Made by a program: the position numbers and the translations under genes
DNA from: Alkalihalophilus marmarensis DSM 21297
Lineage (GTDB): Bacteria; Bacillota; Bacilli; Bacillales; Bacillaceae_D
Length of the DNA: 43,433 bases
NCBI RefSeq assembly: GCF_000474275.2
Contig: NZ_ATAE01000027.1
Span: 1 to 43,433 of the forward strand
Reading direction: 5' to 3'
The notes under the pieces: generated by a model
Database searches by the model: none
The model's input: only the letters and a program-made list of their open reading frames with translations
Told to the model about the DNA's origin: nothing
In this document: positions 1-8,193 of the stretch, piece after piece
How the letters are laid out: each line of letters starts with the position of its first letter
How positions within the stretch are numbered: position 1 is the stretch's first letter

Positions 1-74
1 TTGGCTATGTACTTACCGCTACAGGGTCGTACTCGGGACTTTCACCCGTTAGAGTTCGCCCATGCTGGGCGAAC
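1..74 (-). mobile_element. Probable 5' end of a group II intron, cut by the window edge
   Basis: Reading the minus strand, the sequence changes straight after the U-tract of the ymxH terminator. It begins GTTCGCCCAGCATGGGCGAA, a 9-bp perfect hairpin with a 3-base loop (54-74). This is followed by CTCTAACGGGTGAAAGTCCC. The combination of a CGCCCAGCATGGGCG hairpin and an AACGGGTGAAAGTCCCG segment is, from memory, typical of the start of domain I in bacterial group II introns. Insertion just behind an intrinsic terminator is the known habit of class IIC introns. No reverse transcriptase is visible because the element leaves the window. The first bases, GTTCG, differ slightly from the usual GTGYG, so another structured RNA is possible. 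Confidence 0.6.
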
Positions 75-103
75 AAAAAACACACTGCCTATCTGCAGTG
101 TGT
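75..103 (-). terminator. Intrinsic terminator of ymxH
   Basis: On the minus strand the arms ACACACTGC and GCAGTGTGT form a 9-bp stem with a 6-base loop, followed by six T. The upstream arm overlaps the ymxH stop codon. The putative group II intron starts immediately after the T-tract. Confidence 0.85.
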
Positions 104-345
104 TAATCAGGAAACCCCATATCTATGATAATCATATCCTGACCAATCTTTTTAATTTGATTCCAATATACAGTCACTTCTTTTTCTTTTTTACCAAATC
201 CAAACCATTTCATAGTCGGCACAATAAACGCTTCAATTTCTCCCGTTTCCTCATTAATCAGAAGGTCTGTCTGACCTAGGATTCCCATGCGTTCTCCTTT
301 TTGGTAATCAATGATTTCTTTATTGCTGATCTCACTTAGCCGCAT
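103..345 (-). CDS. ymxH: YlmC/YmxH-family PRC-barrel protein
   Basis: This 80-residue protein belongs to the small YlmC/YmxH family (PRC-barrel fold), which is linked to sporulation by family name only; its biochemical role is not known. The N-terminus MRLSEISNKEIID and the middle segment GILGQTDLLINEETGEIEAF match the family's barrel pattern. There is no signal peptide or membrane segment. The ATG at 345 follows a GGAGGGAGA ribosome site. It lies downstream of mlpA, as in B. subtilis, where the next gene is the dipicolinate synthase operon; here an intron-like element follows instead. An inverted repeat (355-362 and 384-391) borders its ribosome site. Confidence 0.85.
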   Translation of the reverse strand: MRLSEISNKEIIDYQKGERMGILGQTDLLINEETGEIEAFIVPTMKWFGFGKKEKEVTVYWNQIKKIGQDMIIIDMGFPD

Positions 346-354
346 GCTCTCCCT

Positions 355-391
355 CCGTTCTCTAGGGGTTTATGATAGTGTATGAGAACGG
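355..391 (-). promoter_or_regulatory. Inverted repeat next to the ymxH ribosome site
   Basis: CCGTTCTC and GAGAACGG are perfect 8-bp inverted arms separated by 21 bases. The arm nearer the gene ends directly before the GGAGGGAGA ribosome site of ymxH. It could be an operator or an mRNA hairpin that limits translation. This is inference only. Confidence 0.35.
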
Positions 392-395
392 AAAT

Positions 396-427
396 TAAAA
401 TAGACCAGCTATATATAGCTGGTCTAT
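396..427 (-). terminator. Palindromic terminator after mlpA
   Basis: A perfect 28-base palindrome (400-427) with core AGACCAGCTA/TAGCTGGTCT lies six bases behind the mlpA stop. On the minus strand it is followed by TTTTAATTT. It separates mlpA from ymxH. Confidence 0.75.
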
Positions 428-432
428 CTCGC

Positions 433-1674
433 TTAGGCTCTTAACGATTTAGGAACCTCTCCGGTTGAACTAATAAGTGAAATGGCAGGTTCAGTGGAAA
501 GCAGTGTTTGAGCAAGACGATTAACATTTTCTAATGTAACATTATTGATCTCAGCTAAAATATCGTCTAACGTGCGATGACGCTTTAACATCAGCTCATT
601 TTTACCGTTTCTGCTCATTCTTGAATTTGTACTTTCTAAACTTAGCATTAAGCTTCCTTTTAATTGTTCTTTCCCATTCTGAAGTTCTTTTTCATTCATT
701 CCTGCTTCACACAGGCGGCTTGTTGTCTGGTTAAGGGCAACTACCAGCTCATCTAATTGCTCTAATGCCGTACCTGCATAGACTGTCAACATACCGCTGT
801 CTTGATAAGAGGAATGGTAAGAAAATACGGAATAACATAATCCACGTTTTTCTCTAATTTCTTGGAACAGGCGGCTGCTCATGCTGCCTCCTAGTAAGTT
901 ATTTAGCAGAATTAAGGAATAGACATCTTTATTGCCAATTTCTAAACCAGGATAAGCAAGACATAGATGTGCTTGTTCCGTTTCCTTTTTACGTGTAATC
1001 AACTCTGATTGAAAGCGTGGTGCACTGGCTTCATATTGATAACTTGTAGGTTTAACCTCTTTGAAAATATCTTTAATCGATTGTATGACCTCATCCGTTA
1101 TATTTCCTGCAATAGAAATGACCACATGGTCTCCAGTATAGTAACGGTCCATGTAAGAACGAAGCGCCTCTTCATCGAATGTTTTAAGAGTATCTTGTGT
1201 TCCTAAAATAGGATAACCTAATGAATGTTCACCATAAGCCGCCTTACTTAAGAGATCATGTACAATATCATCAGGAGTATCATCCACCATCTTTATTTCT
1301 TCAAGCACGACATTTCTTTCTTTTTGAAGCTCTTTCGCCTCAAATTCAGAGTTGAAGAACATGTCCGATAATACATCTACAGCAATCGGCGCATGCTCAT
1401 CCAGCACTTTTGCATAATAGCACGTATATTCTTTTGACGTAAATGCATTCACTTGCCCGCCGATTTTATCAAATGCCTCGGCAATATCTGCTGCACTACG
1501 CTTCTTTGTCCCTTTAAAGAACATGTGCTCTAAAAAATGGGAAATACCATTCTCATGCACTTCTTCATAACGAGAACCTGTTCCTATCCATACTCCGATA
1601 GAAACAGACCTAACCGTCGGAATTGCCTCTGCCATAATTCGTACACCATTATCTAATTCAATCTTTTGTATCAA
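433..1674 (-). CDS. mlpA: M16-family zinc metalloprotease MlpA
   Basis: This 413-residue protein is a soluble peptidase of the M16 (pitrilysin/processing peptidase) family. The inverted zinc motif HFLEH is at residues 46-50, and the distal metal ligand is in the VLEEIK segment (Glu126 by the usual spacing of about 76). The second, non-catalytic M16 half follows, with the conserved GLCYSVFSYHSSYQDSG region near residue 280. The start is TTG, placed 5-6 bases after AGGGGGAT; no better ATG exists. Its position behind pnpA and ylxY is the same as in B. subtilis, where MlpA (YmxG) has been tied to extracellular protease regulation. The exact substrate is unknown. Confidence 0.9.
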   Translation of the reverse strand: MIQKIELDNGVRIMAEAIPTVRSVSIGVWIGTGSRYEEVHENGISHFLEHMFFKGTKKRSAADIAEAFDKIGGQVNAFTSKEYTCYYAKVLDEHAPIAVDVLSDMFFNSEFEAKELQKERNVVLEEIKMVDDTPDDIVHDLLSKAAYGEHSLGYPILGTQDTLKTFDEEALRSYMDRYYTGDHVVISIAGNITDEVIQSIKDIFKEVKPTSYQYEASAPRFQSELITRKKETEQAHLCLAYPGLEIGNKDVYSLILLNNLLGGSMSSRLFQEIREKRGLCYSVFSYHSSYQDSGMLTVYAGTALEQLDELVVALNQTTSRLCEAGMNEKELQNGKEQLKGSLMLSLESTNSRMSRNGKNELMLKRHRTLDDILAEINNVTLENVNRLAQTLLSTEPAISLISSTGEVPKSLRA

Positions 1675-1691
1675 ACTATATCCCCCTAAAA

Positions 1692-2669
1692 TTAGTCATC
1701 CAGGGTTACACCATTATGAATTCTTGTCTCACTCATTAATTCTGAAACCGTACCAAGTTCAAGCCCTTTCGCTTGAATCCCTTCGATCATCTCCTTGAGC
1801 CCGGCCGCTGTAGGCTCGGTTGGATGCATCAATACCATCGCTCCAGGATGTACTTTATTTAGAACACGATTGACCATTTCATCAGGATGTGGTTTTTTCC
1901 AATCTACAGTATCAACTGACCATAGGATGGTCATCATTCCATGAGCACGAGCTTGATCTACCACTCTTTGAGAATAACTTCCGCTAGGCGGGGCAAACCA
2001 CTTAGGTGTAACATCTAACGTAGCAAGTATGACATCATTTGTTTTTTGTAATTCTTCATTTACTCTTTCGGTAGTTAGTGATTTCATATCAGGATGCGAG
2101 TATGCATGATTTCCTATTTCATGACCTTGTTCTAGTATCATTGTAGCCATTTTTGGATTGTTTTTAACCCAAGATCCATCTAAAAAAAAGGTCGACTTCA
2201 CACCATAATCCTTCATCACCTTTAACATTTCAGGAATATACTCATTTCCCCATGCCACATTCACTAAAAAACTGACCATGGGCTTATTTTCATTCCCTTT
2301 ATAAATAGGTGTAGGAGGCAGGTCCTCTAAATGAACCGCTGGTGCTGTTTCCTTAAATACAAGCCTATCTTCATTAAATGTTCCCAGCTTCTTCATCTTA
2401 TCATAGGAGGCACCAACGTCAACCTTTAACCCGTTGTAGCCAGGGAGAGCCTTCCAGACCGGATCCACCCTAGCATCTATCGCATCTTCTTCAAATTGTT
2501 CTTTATTCATCTTAATTTCTTCATAAAGAGGATCTTGCTGCTTCATAACCGTCATTGTATCTTGCTTTAATTCATTTATGTATTGCAAAGAGAACGGATT
2601 TTGCACCGCTCCAAAAGAAATAACCAGTAAACAGAAGCCTAGAAATAACACAGATACAAACTTTTTCAT
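1692..2669 (-). CDS. ylxY: YlxY-type polysaccharide deacetylase-like protein, degenerate active site
   Basis: The protein has 325 residues, with an N-terminal hydrophobic segment (about residues 4-21) that is a signal peptide or anchor. The NodB fold follows from about 130. The metal-binding motif GNHAYSHPD (186-194) is present, as are WSVDTVDW and LMHPT. The usual TFDDG catalytic motif reads NVAWGNE (137-143), so both aspartates are lost. The RPPYG-like motif reads APPSG without the arginine. This pattern matches the sporulation-associated YlxY group as I recall it. It may bind peptidoglycan rather than cut it, or use different chemistry. I placed the start at the ATG at 2669, seven bases after GGAGGATT; the longer frame from 2726 lacks a ribosome site. 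Confidence 0.85.
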   Translation of the reverse strand: MKKFVSVLFLGFCLLVISFGAVQNPFSLQYINELKQDTMTVMKQQDPLYEEIKMNKEQFEEDAIDARVDPVWKALPGYNGLKVDVGASYDKMKKLGTFNEDRLVFKETAPAVHLEDLPPTPIYKGNENKPMVSFLVNVAWGNEYIPEMLKVMKDYGVKSTFFLDGSWVKNNPKMATMILEQGHEIGNHAYSHPDMKSLTTERVNEELQKTNDVILATLDVTPKWFAPPSGSYSQRVVDQARAHGMMTILWSVDTVDWKKPHPDEMVNRVLNKVHPGAMVLMHPTEPTAAGLKEMIEGIQAKGLELGTVSELMSETRIHNGVTLDD

Positions 2670-2694
2670 TCTAATCAATCCTCCTTCTATTGGC

Positions 2695-2724
2695 ATCCTA
2701 TGCAATAAAGAAGGTTGATAGAAC
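2695..2724 (-). promoter_or_regulatory. Possible sigma-E-like promoter for ylxY
   Basis: The minus strand reads GTTCTATC, 14 bases, then CATAGGAT, just upstream of ylxY. The -10 matches the B. subtilis sigma-E consensus CATACAMT at 6 of 8 positions and the -35 matches GKCATATT at about 5 of 8. YlxY is a sporulation-associated family, which makes the site plausible, but the match is weak. Confidence 0.25.
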
Positions 2725-2778
2725 AAGCTTCCTAATACCCTTATTTAACTAAGGAAGTAAAGTCAATCTGCAACGACT

Positions 2779-2806
2779 AAAAAAGAGACAAGATCATCCT
2801 TGTCTC
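2779..2806 (-). terminator. Intrinsic terminator of pnpA
   Basis: The minus strand reads GAGACAAG, loop GATGAT, CTTGTCTC, then six T, seven bases behind the pnpA stop codon. Confidence 0.9.
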
Positions 2807-2813
2807 CTTCATC

Positions 2814-4928
2814 TTATTTTCCTGCTTGTTCTTGTTTTTCTTTTTCTTCTTTTAAGATGACTTTACGAGACAGGTTCACTCGTCCTTGGTTATCAATTTC
2901 AGTTACCCGAACTAAAATTTCATCGCCAATACTTACGACATCTTCTACTTTATTAATACGTTCCTCAGCTAGTTGAGAAATATGAACAAGGCCATCTTTC
3001 CCTTTAAACAGCTCAACAAACGCTCCAAACTTTTCAATACGTTTTACTTTACCAAGGTACGTTTGACCAACTTCAACTTCACGAACAATGTCTTCGATAA
3101 TTTTACGAGCTTGTTCGTTCATTTTACTGTCTACTGAAGAGATGTAAACTGTACCATCTTGTTCGATATCAATTTTGACACCAGTTTCTTCAATAATCTT
3201 GTTGATCATCTTACCGCTTGGTCCAATAACATCGCGAATCTTATCTGGATTCACATGCATTGTCATGATTTTAGGAGCATACTCAGATAACTCACTGCGA
3301 GATTCGCTGATTGCAGATAACATATTATCTAAAATAACCATACGGCCGCGCTTAGCCTGTTCAAGAGCCTGCTCAAGAACTTCACGGTTAATACCAGAGA
3401 TCTTAATATCCATTTGCAGAGCCGTTACGCCCTCTTTAGTACCAGCTACTTTAAAGTCCATGTCTCCAAGAGCATCTTCCATACCTTGAATATCAGTTAA
3501 AACGGAAATGTGATCTCCTTGTTTGACAAGACCCATCGCAATACCCGCTACCGGTGCTTTAATAGGTACACCAGCATCCATCATTGCTAAAGTACTTGCA
3601 CAAATACTCGCTTGAGAAGTTGAACCATTTGATTCAAGAACTTCTGACACAAGACGAATTGTGTATGGGAAGTCATTTTCACTTGGAATGATCGGTTCAA
3701 GGGCACGTTCACCTAAAGCACCGTGACCAATTTCACGACGGCCCGGTCCACGGATCGGTCCTGTTTCCCCTACACTAAATTGCGGGAAGTTGTAATGGTG
3801 CATAAAGCGTTTAGACTCTTCAATACCAAGTCCGTCAAGAATCTGCACATCGCCAAGTGCACCTAGTGTACAAATGCTTAACGCTTGAGTTTGTCCTCTT
3901 GTAAAAAGACCTGATCCATGTGTACGAGGCAATAGATCAACTTGTGAAGCTAGGGGACGAATCTCATCAATCGCACGGCCATCTGGACGCACTTTTTCAA
4001 CCGTAATTAAACGGCGGACTTCTTCTTTTACTACTTTTTGAAGAACTTCTCGTACATCGCCTACAAGCTCTTCTTGCTCTTCTTCATACTTCTCAATAAT
4101 AGGCTTCATCACAGCATCAATCGCTTCTTGACGTTCATGCTTTTCTTGGACTTGAACCGCTTTTTTAAGATCTGCTTCAGCTAAATTGCGAACAGCAGAC
4201 TCAAGCTCAGCATCAACTTGTTTAAGCTGGATTTCTTTTTTCTCTTTTCCTACAGCTTGTACTACTTCTTCTTGGAAAGTCACTAAGCGTTTAATTTCAT
4301 CGTGACCGTACATAATCGCTTCAAGCATCGTTTCTTCAGGCACCTCATCGGCCCCTGCTTCAACCATGTTGATTGCATCTTTTGTACCCGCTACTACTAG
4401 ATCAATATCACTTTCTTCTAGCTGTTCAGTTGTTGGGTTAATGATCAGTTCGCCATCTTTACGTCCAACCGTAACACCGGCAATTGGTCCGTCAAATGGA
4501 ATGTCTGAGATCGATAATGCTAAAGATGAACCGATCATCGCAGCCATTTCAGACGAACAGTTTTGATCCACACTCATAACAATACTGATTACCTGAACTT
4601 CGTTACGGAAGCCATCAGGGAAAAGAGGGCGGATTGGTCGATCAATTAGGCGGCTCGCTAAGATCGCTTTTTCACTAGGACGGCCTTCACGCTTAATAAA
4701 GCCTCCTGGGATTTTTCCTGCTGCATATAAACGCTCTTCGTAGTTTACAGTAAGCGGAAAGAAGTTCAAGTTTTTTGGTTCTTTTGAAGCGGTTACTGTT
4801 GATAATACAGCTGTATCACCATAACGAACAAGTACTGCTCCATTTGCTTGTTTAGCAAATTGACCTGTTTCTACCGTTAGTTCACGGCCTGCCCAGTCAA
4901 TTGAAAAAATTTGTCTTTCTTGTTCCAT
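2814..4928 (-). CDS. pnpA: Polyribonucleotide nucleotidyltransferase (PNPase)
   Basis: PNPase degrades RNA from the 3' end by phosphorolysis and acts in the cytoplasmic mRNA-decay machinery. The 704-residue chain has the full layout. The first RNase PH domain begins with the [13 protein letters not shown] segment, and a helical linker covers about 220-300. The second, catalytic RNase PH domain carries [17 protein letters not shown] and the [10 protein letters not shown] segment. A KH domain follows with IGPSGK in its GxxG loop (about 555-610), and then an S1 domain starting near [19 protein letters not shown]. The C-terminus is short and charged. The ATG at 4928 has GAGAGGAG upstream. It sits between rpsO and ylxY, and its leader has a hairpin (5047-5071). 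Confidence 0.98.
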   Translation of the reverse strand: MEQERQIFSIDWAGRELTVETGQFAKQANGAVLVRYGDTAVLSTVTASKEPKNLNFFPLTVNYEERLYAAGKIPGGFIKREGRPSEKAILASRLIDRPIRPLFPDGFRNEVQVISIVMSVDQNCSSEMAAMIGSSLALSISDIPFDGPIAGVTVGRKDGELIINPTTEQLEESDIDLVVAGTKDAINMVEAGADEVPEETMLEAIMYGHDEIKRLVTFQEEVVQAVGKEKKEIQLKQVDAELESAVRNLAEADLKKAVQVQEKHERQEAIDAVMKPIIEKYEEEQEELVGDVREVLQKVVKEEVRRLITVEKVRPDGRAIDEIRPLASQVDLLPRTHGSGLFTRGQTQALSICTLGALGDVQILDGLGIEESKRFMHHYNFPQFSVGETGPIRGPGRREIGHGALGERALEPIIPSENDFPYTIRLVSEVLESNGSTSQASICASTLAMMDAGVPIKAPVAGIAMGLVKQGDHISVLTDIQGMEDALGDMDFKVAGTKEGVTALQMDIKISGINREVLEQALEQAKRGRMVILDNMLSAISESRSELSEYAPKIMTMHVNPDKIRDVIGPSGKMINKIIEETGVKIDIEQDGTVYISSVDSKMNEQARKIIEDIVREVEVGQTYLGKVKRIEKFGAFVELFKGKDGLVHISQLAEERINKVEDVVSIGDEILVRVTEIDNQGRVNLSRKVILKEEKEKQEQAGK

Positions 4929-5046
4929 TACGCGTACTCCTCTCGTACACTAAAATTATTCATTCTTTTCTTATTATTACCGATTTATGTGAAAAATAAA
5001 AGAGTCAATGGCAAATCTCGGGGTTATAGGCTCTGTTATGTAAAGA

Positions 5047-5071
5047 CCCTACATATCGATGTGATGTAGGG
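5047..5071 (-). promoter_or_regulatory. Hairpin in the pnpA leader
   Basis: CCCTACAT and ATGTAGGG form a perfect 8-bp stem with a 9-base loop, between the rpsO terminator and pnpA. On the minus strand it is followed only by TCTTTACAT, so it is a poor terminator. A stem in this place may be a processing site, by analogy with the RNase III stem in the E. coli pnp leader. Confidence 0.4.
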
Positions 5072-5098
5072 ATCATTTTCCAACACTTATAAATGTAG

Positions 5099-5122
5099 AA
5101 AAAAGCGGGAAATCTTCCCGCT
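5099..5122 (-). terminator. Intrinsic terminator of rpsO
   Basis: On the minus strand AGCGGGAA and TTCCCGCT form an 8-bp stem with a 3-base loop, followed by a T-tract, 11 bases after the rpsO stop. Confidence 0.9.
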
Positions 5123-5133
5123 TTCATCATAAC

Positions 5134-5403
5134 TTATCGACGTAAGCCAAGCTTGTCAACAAGGTTACGGTAACGTGTAACATCTTTGTTACGTAGATAC
5201 GTTAACAAGTTACGACGTTGACCAACCATCTTTAAAAGACCACGACGTGAATGGTGATCCTTCTTGTGAGTACGTAAGTGCTCGTTTAATGTGTTGATTT
5301 GCTCAGTAAGGATAGCTACTTGAACCTCTGGAGAACCAGTGTCAGTATCATGAGTTTTGAACTCAGCAATTAGCTCGTTCTTGCGCTCTTGTGTTAATGC
5401 CAT
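5134..5403 (-). CDS. rpsO: 30S ribosomal protein S15
   Basis: This primary 16S rRNA-binding protein of the small subunit has 89 residues, the standard length. The TGSPEVQVA segment and the [12 protein letters not shown] segment are the diagnostic S15 signature. I chose the ATG at 5403, six bases after GGGAGGTGA; an upstream in-frame GTG at 5412 lies inside the ribosome site itself and is rejected. It has its own promoter right behind ribF and a leader of about 85 bases. S15 genes in bacilli are known to be autoregulated through such leaders. A terminator closes the unit before pnpA. Confidence 0.98.
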   Translation of the reverse strand: MALTQERKNELIAEFKTHDTDTGSPEVQVAILTEQINTLNEHLRTHKKDHHSRRGLLKMVGQRRNLLTYLRNKDVTRYRNLVDKLGLRR

Positions 5404-5498
5404 CCTATTCACCTCCCTTTAAATAATCTCCTATTCCCTAGCAAGCGTCGGTGAGTCGCTCTGCCACGAAACGGATGTGTACCTGAAGTACAACCCTT
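5404..5498 (-). promoter_or_regulatory. rpsO 5' leader, candidate S15 autoregulatory element
   Basis: About 85-90 transcribed bases separate the rpsO promoter from its ATG. They contain several short complementary segments, such as GTAC near the 5' end and GAGCGACTC in the middle, which could build a small multi-helix structure. S15 leader RNAs that bind S15 are established in bacilli. I could not fold this one, so the assignment rests mainly on position. Confidence 0.4.
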
Positions 5499-5527
5499 AC
5501 TATACAACGTTCAGCTTCAGAATGCAA
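5499..5527 (-). promoter_or_regulatory. Sigma-A promoter of rpsO
   Basis: The minus strand reads TTGCAT (5527-5522), a 17-base spacer, then TATAGT (5504-5499). Spacing is ideal and both boxes match well. It lies five bases after the ribF stop codon and drives rpsO independently of the upstream operon. Confidence 0.8.
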
Positions 5528-5532
5528 GAAAC

Positions 5533-6483
5533 TTAACAGCTTTTTTCAGCAAAATATTCAATCGCTTCTTCTTTATCTTTTTTAATCTGTGAGATCAATT
5601 CATTGATCTCATTAAATTTTTTCTCAGCCCTTATTCTGCGTTCAAAAACGACCACAGCCTGTTCCCCGTAAATATCTTGGTTAAATTCAAAAATATTTAC
5701 TTCGATCGTTGGCTCTTTTCTTTCTTGATTAAACGTAGGTTTATAGCCAATATTACATACTCCGTTGTACCAATCCCCCTTTACTTGAAAACGTACGGCA
5801 TATACCCCGGTTTTAGGTATCTTCATCCGGTCAATTGCTGCTACATTAGCTGTTGGGAAACCAATGGTGCGGCCGCGCTTATCACCATCGACCACTTCCC
5901 CTAAAACATAGTAAGGCTCTCCTAGATAAGCAGGAATCTTCTCTACACTGCCCTCCTCAATCAGCTCCCTAATCTTTGTAGAACTGATTTTGATGTCGCC
6001 TTGTTCTACTTTGCTGACAGTGGTTTGGTCAAATTTATTCCTGGAATGAAAGACTAAGGTTTCCATCGTCCCTTTGCCAAGAGAACCATATGTAAAGTCA
6101 AAGCCAGCTACTACATGTACAGCATCTAGAGAAATAATATAATCATCAACAAATTGTTGAGGCGTTAAAGACGCAAACTCTTTAGTGAAGTTAACAACAT
6201 AAAGTGTATCCACACCAAGCTCAGCAATTTTCTTTTCCTTTAACGGAAGCGGAGTGAGGTAAGGCATAGGGTGTGCTTCTTTTCGCAGCACCTCTTTTGG
6301 ATGTGGGTGGAAGGTCATAACAGCTGCTTCCACACCCAGCTTAGCAGCTTGCCTGCAGGCAGTTTCAATTACTTTTTTATGTCCAATATGAACCCCATCA
6401 AAATATCCAAGTGCCAGCACAATTGGACGTTTTTTTAAGGTATTCGCTTCAATTGGGTGATGCAAATAAATCGTATCCATCAT
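5533..6483 (-). CDS. ribF: Bifunctional riboflavin kinase / FAD synthetase
   Basis: The enzyme converts riboflavin to FMN and then to FAD in the cytoplasm. It has 316 residues. The N-terminal adenylyltransferase domain has the nucleotide-binding LGYFDGVHIGHKKVI (about 25-39), TFHPHP, and the later SSTKIRELI segment. The C-terminal riboflavin kinase domain starts at about 185, with GDKRGRTIGFPTAN and the EVNIFEFNQDIYG catalytic stretch. The ATG at 6483 follows AAGGGGAATT; a second ATG is directly adjacent. It lies 32 bases after truB. B. subtilis calls this gene ribC. No FMN riboswitch was seen. Confidence 0.97.
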   Translation of the reverse strand: MMDTIYLHHPIEANTLKKRPIVLALGYFDGVHIGHKKVIETACRQAAKLGVEAAVMTFHPHPKEVLRKEAHPMPYLTPLPLKEKKIAELGVDTLYVVNFTKEFASLTPQQFVDDYIISLDAVHVVAGFDFTYGSLGKGTMETLVFHSRNKFDQTTVSKVEQGDIKISSTKIRELIEEGSVEKIPAYLGEPYYVLGEVVDGDKRGRTIGFPTANVAAIDRMKIPKTGVYAVRFQVKGDWYNGVCNIGYKPTFNQERKEPTIEVNIFEFNQDIYGEQAVVVFERRIRAEKKFNEINELISQIKKDKEEAIEYFAEKSC

Positions 6484-6515
6484 AATTCCCCTTTTTCTGC
6501 TTTACTTCAGGTAAA

Positions 6516-7436
6516 CTAACTTGTCCAGATCATTTTTTCCGGCTTAATTAATCCAGCCTTAGTAGGATGCTTTTGATAAATGGCTAAGCATTCCCCTTGT
6601 CCATTATATACGGTAAACCGCATTTCATCTAACCCTTTTTCTTCTTGTAAAACGGATCCGTACTTTATCAGCTGTTCTACCTCTTTATCTACAATGAGCA
6701 TAGGGAGATGAGCAATTGCTTCATCTAACGGCCTTAACACTTTAACACGCTCATCTACGCCCTCCATTTCTTCAAGCTCAGAAAGAGAGGTGCATACCTC
6801 CATTGTGAAGGGTCCAGAAGCTGTCCGCTTTAGATAGGACATATGCGCAGGAAATCCCAAAGCTTTTCCCAAATCAACTGCAAGTGTTCGTACATACGTC
6901 CCTTTACTGCATTCCACTTCAAAAGAGAAAGAAAATGTGTTTGATGTTTCATTTAAGATTAGATCGCTAGTTAACTCTAATCGATGAATCCTGACCTTCC
7001 TTTTTGGCCGTTCAACCGTTTGATTAGCTCTTGCATATTCATACAATTTCTTACCATTAACTTTAACCGCTGAATACATCGGAGGGATTTGAGTAATCTC
7101 TCCTTTAAAGGAGTCTAACAGGGCGATGATGTCCTCTTTAGACCAAGGCTTATTAACATCCTTTGTCTCAACTACTTCTCCGCTTGCATCTTCTGTAGTC
7201 GTCGAAATACCAATGGTTACTTCTCCTACATACGTTTTAGAGTAATCGGACATGTATTGAGCCACCTTTGTCGCCTTGCCGATACATATAGGGAGGACCC
7301 CTACGACATCTGGATCAAGTGTTCCTGTATGGCCTACTTTTTTTGTTTGATAAAGTCTGCGGATTTTCATGACGCAATCATGAGATGTCATCCCTGCAGG
7401 TTTTAATAACGGTAAAATTCCTTCAATATTATTCAT
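6516..7436 (-). CDS. truB: tRNA pseudouridine(55) synthase TruB
   Basis: TruB makes pseudouridine at position 55 in the T-loop of tRNAs. The chain has 306 residues. The catalytic segment HTGTLDPDVVGVLP carries the nucleophile Asp41. The family's usual alanine after LDP-x is valine here, which should be tolerated. The KVNGKKLYEYAR and CSKGTYVRTLAVDLG segments follow the family pattern, and a short C-terminal RNA-binding part ends the protein. I chose the ATG at 7436, eight bases after AAGGAG; the frame could extend nine codons upstream to 7463 without a ribosome site. A U-less hairpin separates it from rbfA. Confidence 0.97.
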   Translation of the reverse strand: MNNIEGILPLLKPAGMTSHDCVMKIRRLYQTKKVGHTGTLDPDVVGVLPICIGKATKVAQYMSDYSKTYVGEVTIGISTTTEDASGEVVETKDVNKPWSKEDIIALLDSFKGEITQIPPMYSAVKVNGKKLYEYARANQTVERPKRKVRIHRLELTSDLILNETSNTFSFSFEVECSKGTYVRTLAVDLGKALGFPAHMSYLKRTASGPFTMEVCTSLSELEEMEGVDERVKVLRPLDEAIAHLPMLIVDKEVEQLIKYGSVLQEEKGLDEMRFTVYNGQGECLAIYQKHPTKAGLIKPEKMIWTS

Positions 7437-7469
7437 TATCGTACTCCTTGCTCTTATTCTCAAAGGCGA

Positions 7470-7503
7470 AAGAGGATAGAGAGCATGCGCCCCCTATCCT
7501 CTT
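7470..7503 (-). repeat. Inverted repeat between rbfA and truB
   Basis: AAGAGGATAG and CTATCCTCTT are perfect 10-bp arms around a 14-base loop. There is no T-run on either strand, so it is unlikely to be a terminator. It could be a processing or stabilising stem within the nusA-ribF transcript. Confidence 0.5.
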
Positions 7504-7545
7504 AGCAGCATTCTAATAAAACGCTGAACTTATTTATTTAAGTCG

Positions 7546-7887
7546 TTATTTGTTTAAATCATTAATCAATGTTTCAATTCGATTTCCGTATTCGATGGAC
7601 TCATCAAATTCAAACGTAATTTCTGGTGTTTTACGCAGGCGGATTCTCTTTCCAATCTCCGAACGAATAAATCCTTTTGCTTTAGAAAGTCCTTTTAATG
7701 TGGATTCTTTTTGTTCATCGTCTCCAAGAACGGTAATGAATACTTTCGCTTGCTGCAGGTCGCCTGTTACATCTACCCCAGTAATTGTGACAAAACTGAT
7801 ACGAGGATCTTTCAACTCCCGCATAATAATATCACTTAGCTCTTTTTTCATTTGTTCTCCTACACGATGTGCTCGAACGTTACTCAT
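7546..7887 (-). CDS. rbfA: Ribosome-binding factor A
   Basis: RbfA is a late 30S assembly factor that binds near 16S helix 1 and is important at low temperature. The 113-residue protein has a single KH-like domain with no membrane segment. [20 protein letters not shown] and the [20 protein letters not shown] segment near the C-terminus are diagnostic. The ATG at 7887 follows AGAGGTGA. It sits 24 bases after ylxP and before truB, inside the translation-factor operon. Confidence 0.97.
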   Translation of the reverse strand: MSNVRAHRVGEQMKKELSDIIMRELKDPRISFVTITGVDVTGDLQQAKVFITVLGDDEQKESTLKGLSKAKGFIRSEIGKRIRLRKTPEITFEFDESIEYGNRIETLINDLNK

Positions 7888-7911
7888 AGTTGTTCACCTC
7901 TGTTTATACGA

Positions 7912-8193
7912 TTATAACCACTCATATGTTGTCAACGTGCGCTCAGCCTCTGATTCAATATCAATGAATTTAAGTGCCCGCTCAAGCTCTCGCTCACAAA
8001 TCACTTTCTGATTTGAAACAGTCACTATCGAGAGCTCTGCACGCTGCCATACATCTTGAAAATTGGTTTCTGCTACTGCTAGGTTGAAACGCTGCTTTAA
8101 TCTAGTTTGAAGACTTTTTAGCACAGAACGTTTTTCTTTAAGTGAATGCACGTCGTAAATTAGAAGCTCGCAACGGACTGAACCGATGATCAT
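7912..8193 (-). CDS. ylxP: YlxP, DUF503 family protein
   Basis: This 93-residue protein belongs to the DUF503 family, which is conserved in the nusA-infB-rbfA neighbourhood of Firmicutes. The opening hydrophobic strand [14 protein letters not shown] and the segment [13 protein letters not shown] are the family's best-conserved parts. Its molecular role is not settled; the context points to ribosome assembly or translation. The ATG overlaps the infB stop in an ATGA junction, so the two are probably coupled in translation. Confidence 0.9.
   Translation of the reverse strand: MIIGSVRCELLIYDVHSLKEKRSVLKSLQTRLKQRFNLAVAETNFQDVWQRAELSIVTVSNQKVICERELERALKFIDIESEAERTLTTYEWL

Noticed and set aside
1-279. 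Open frame of 92 codons on the plus strand
   Set aside because: It crosses the ymxH terminator and runs antisense to ymxH, with no ribosome site and an unlikely composition.
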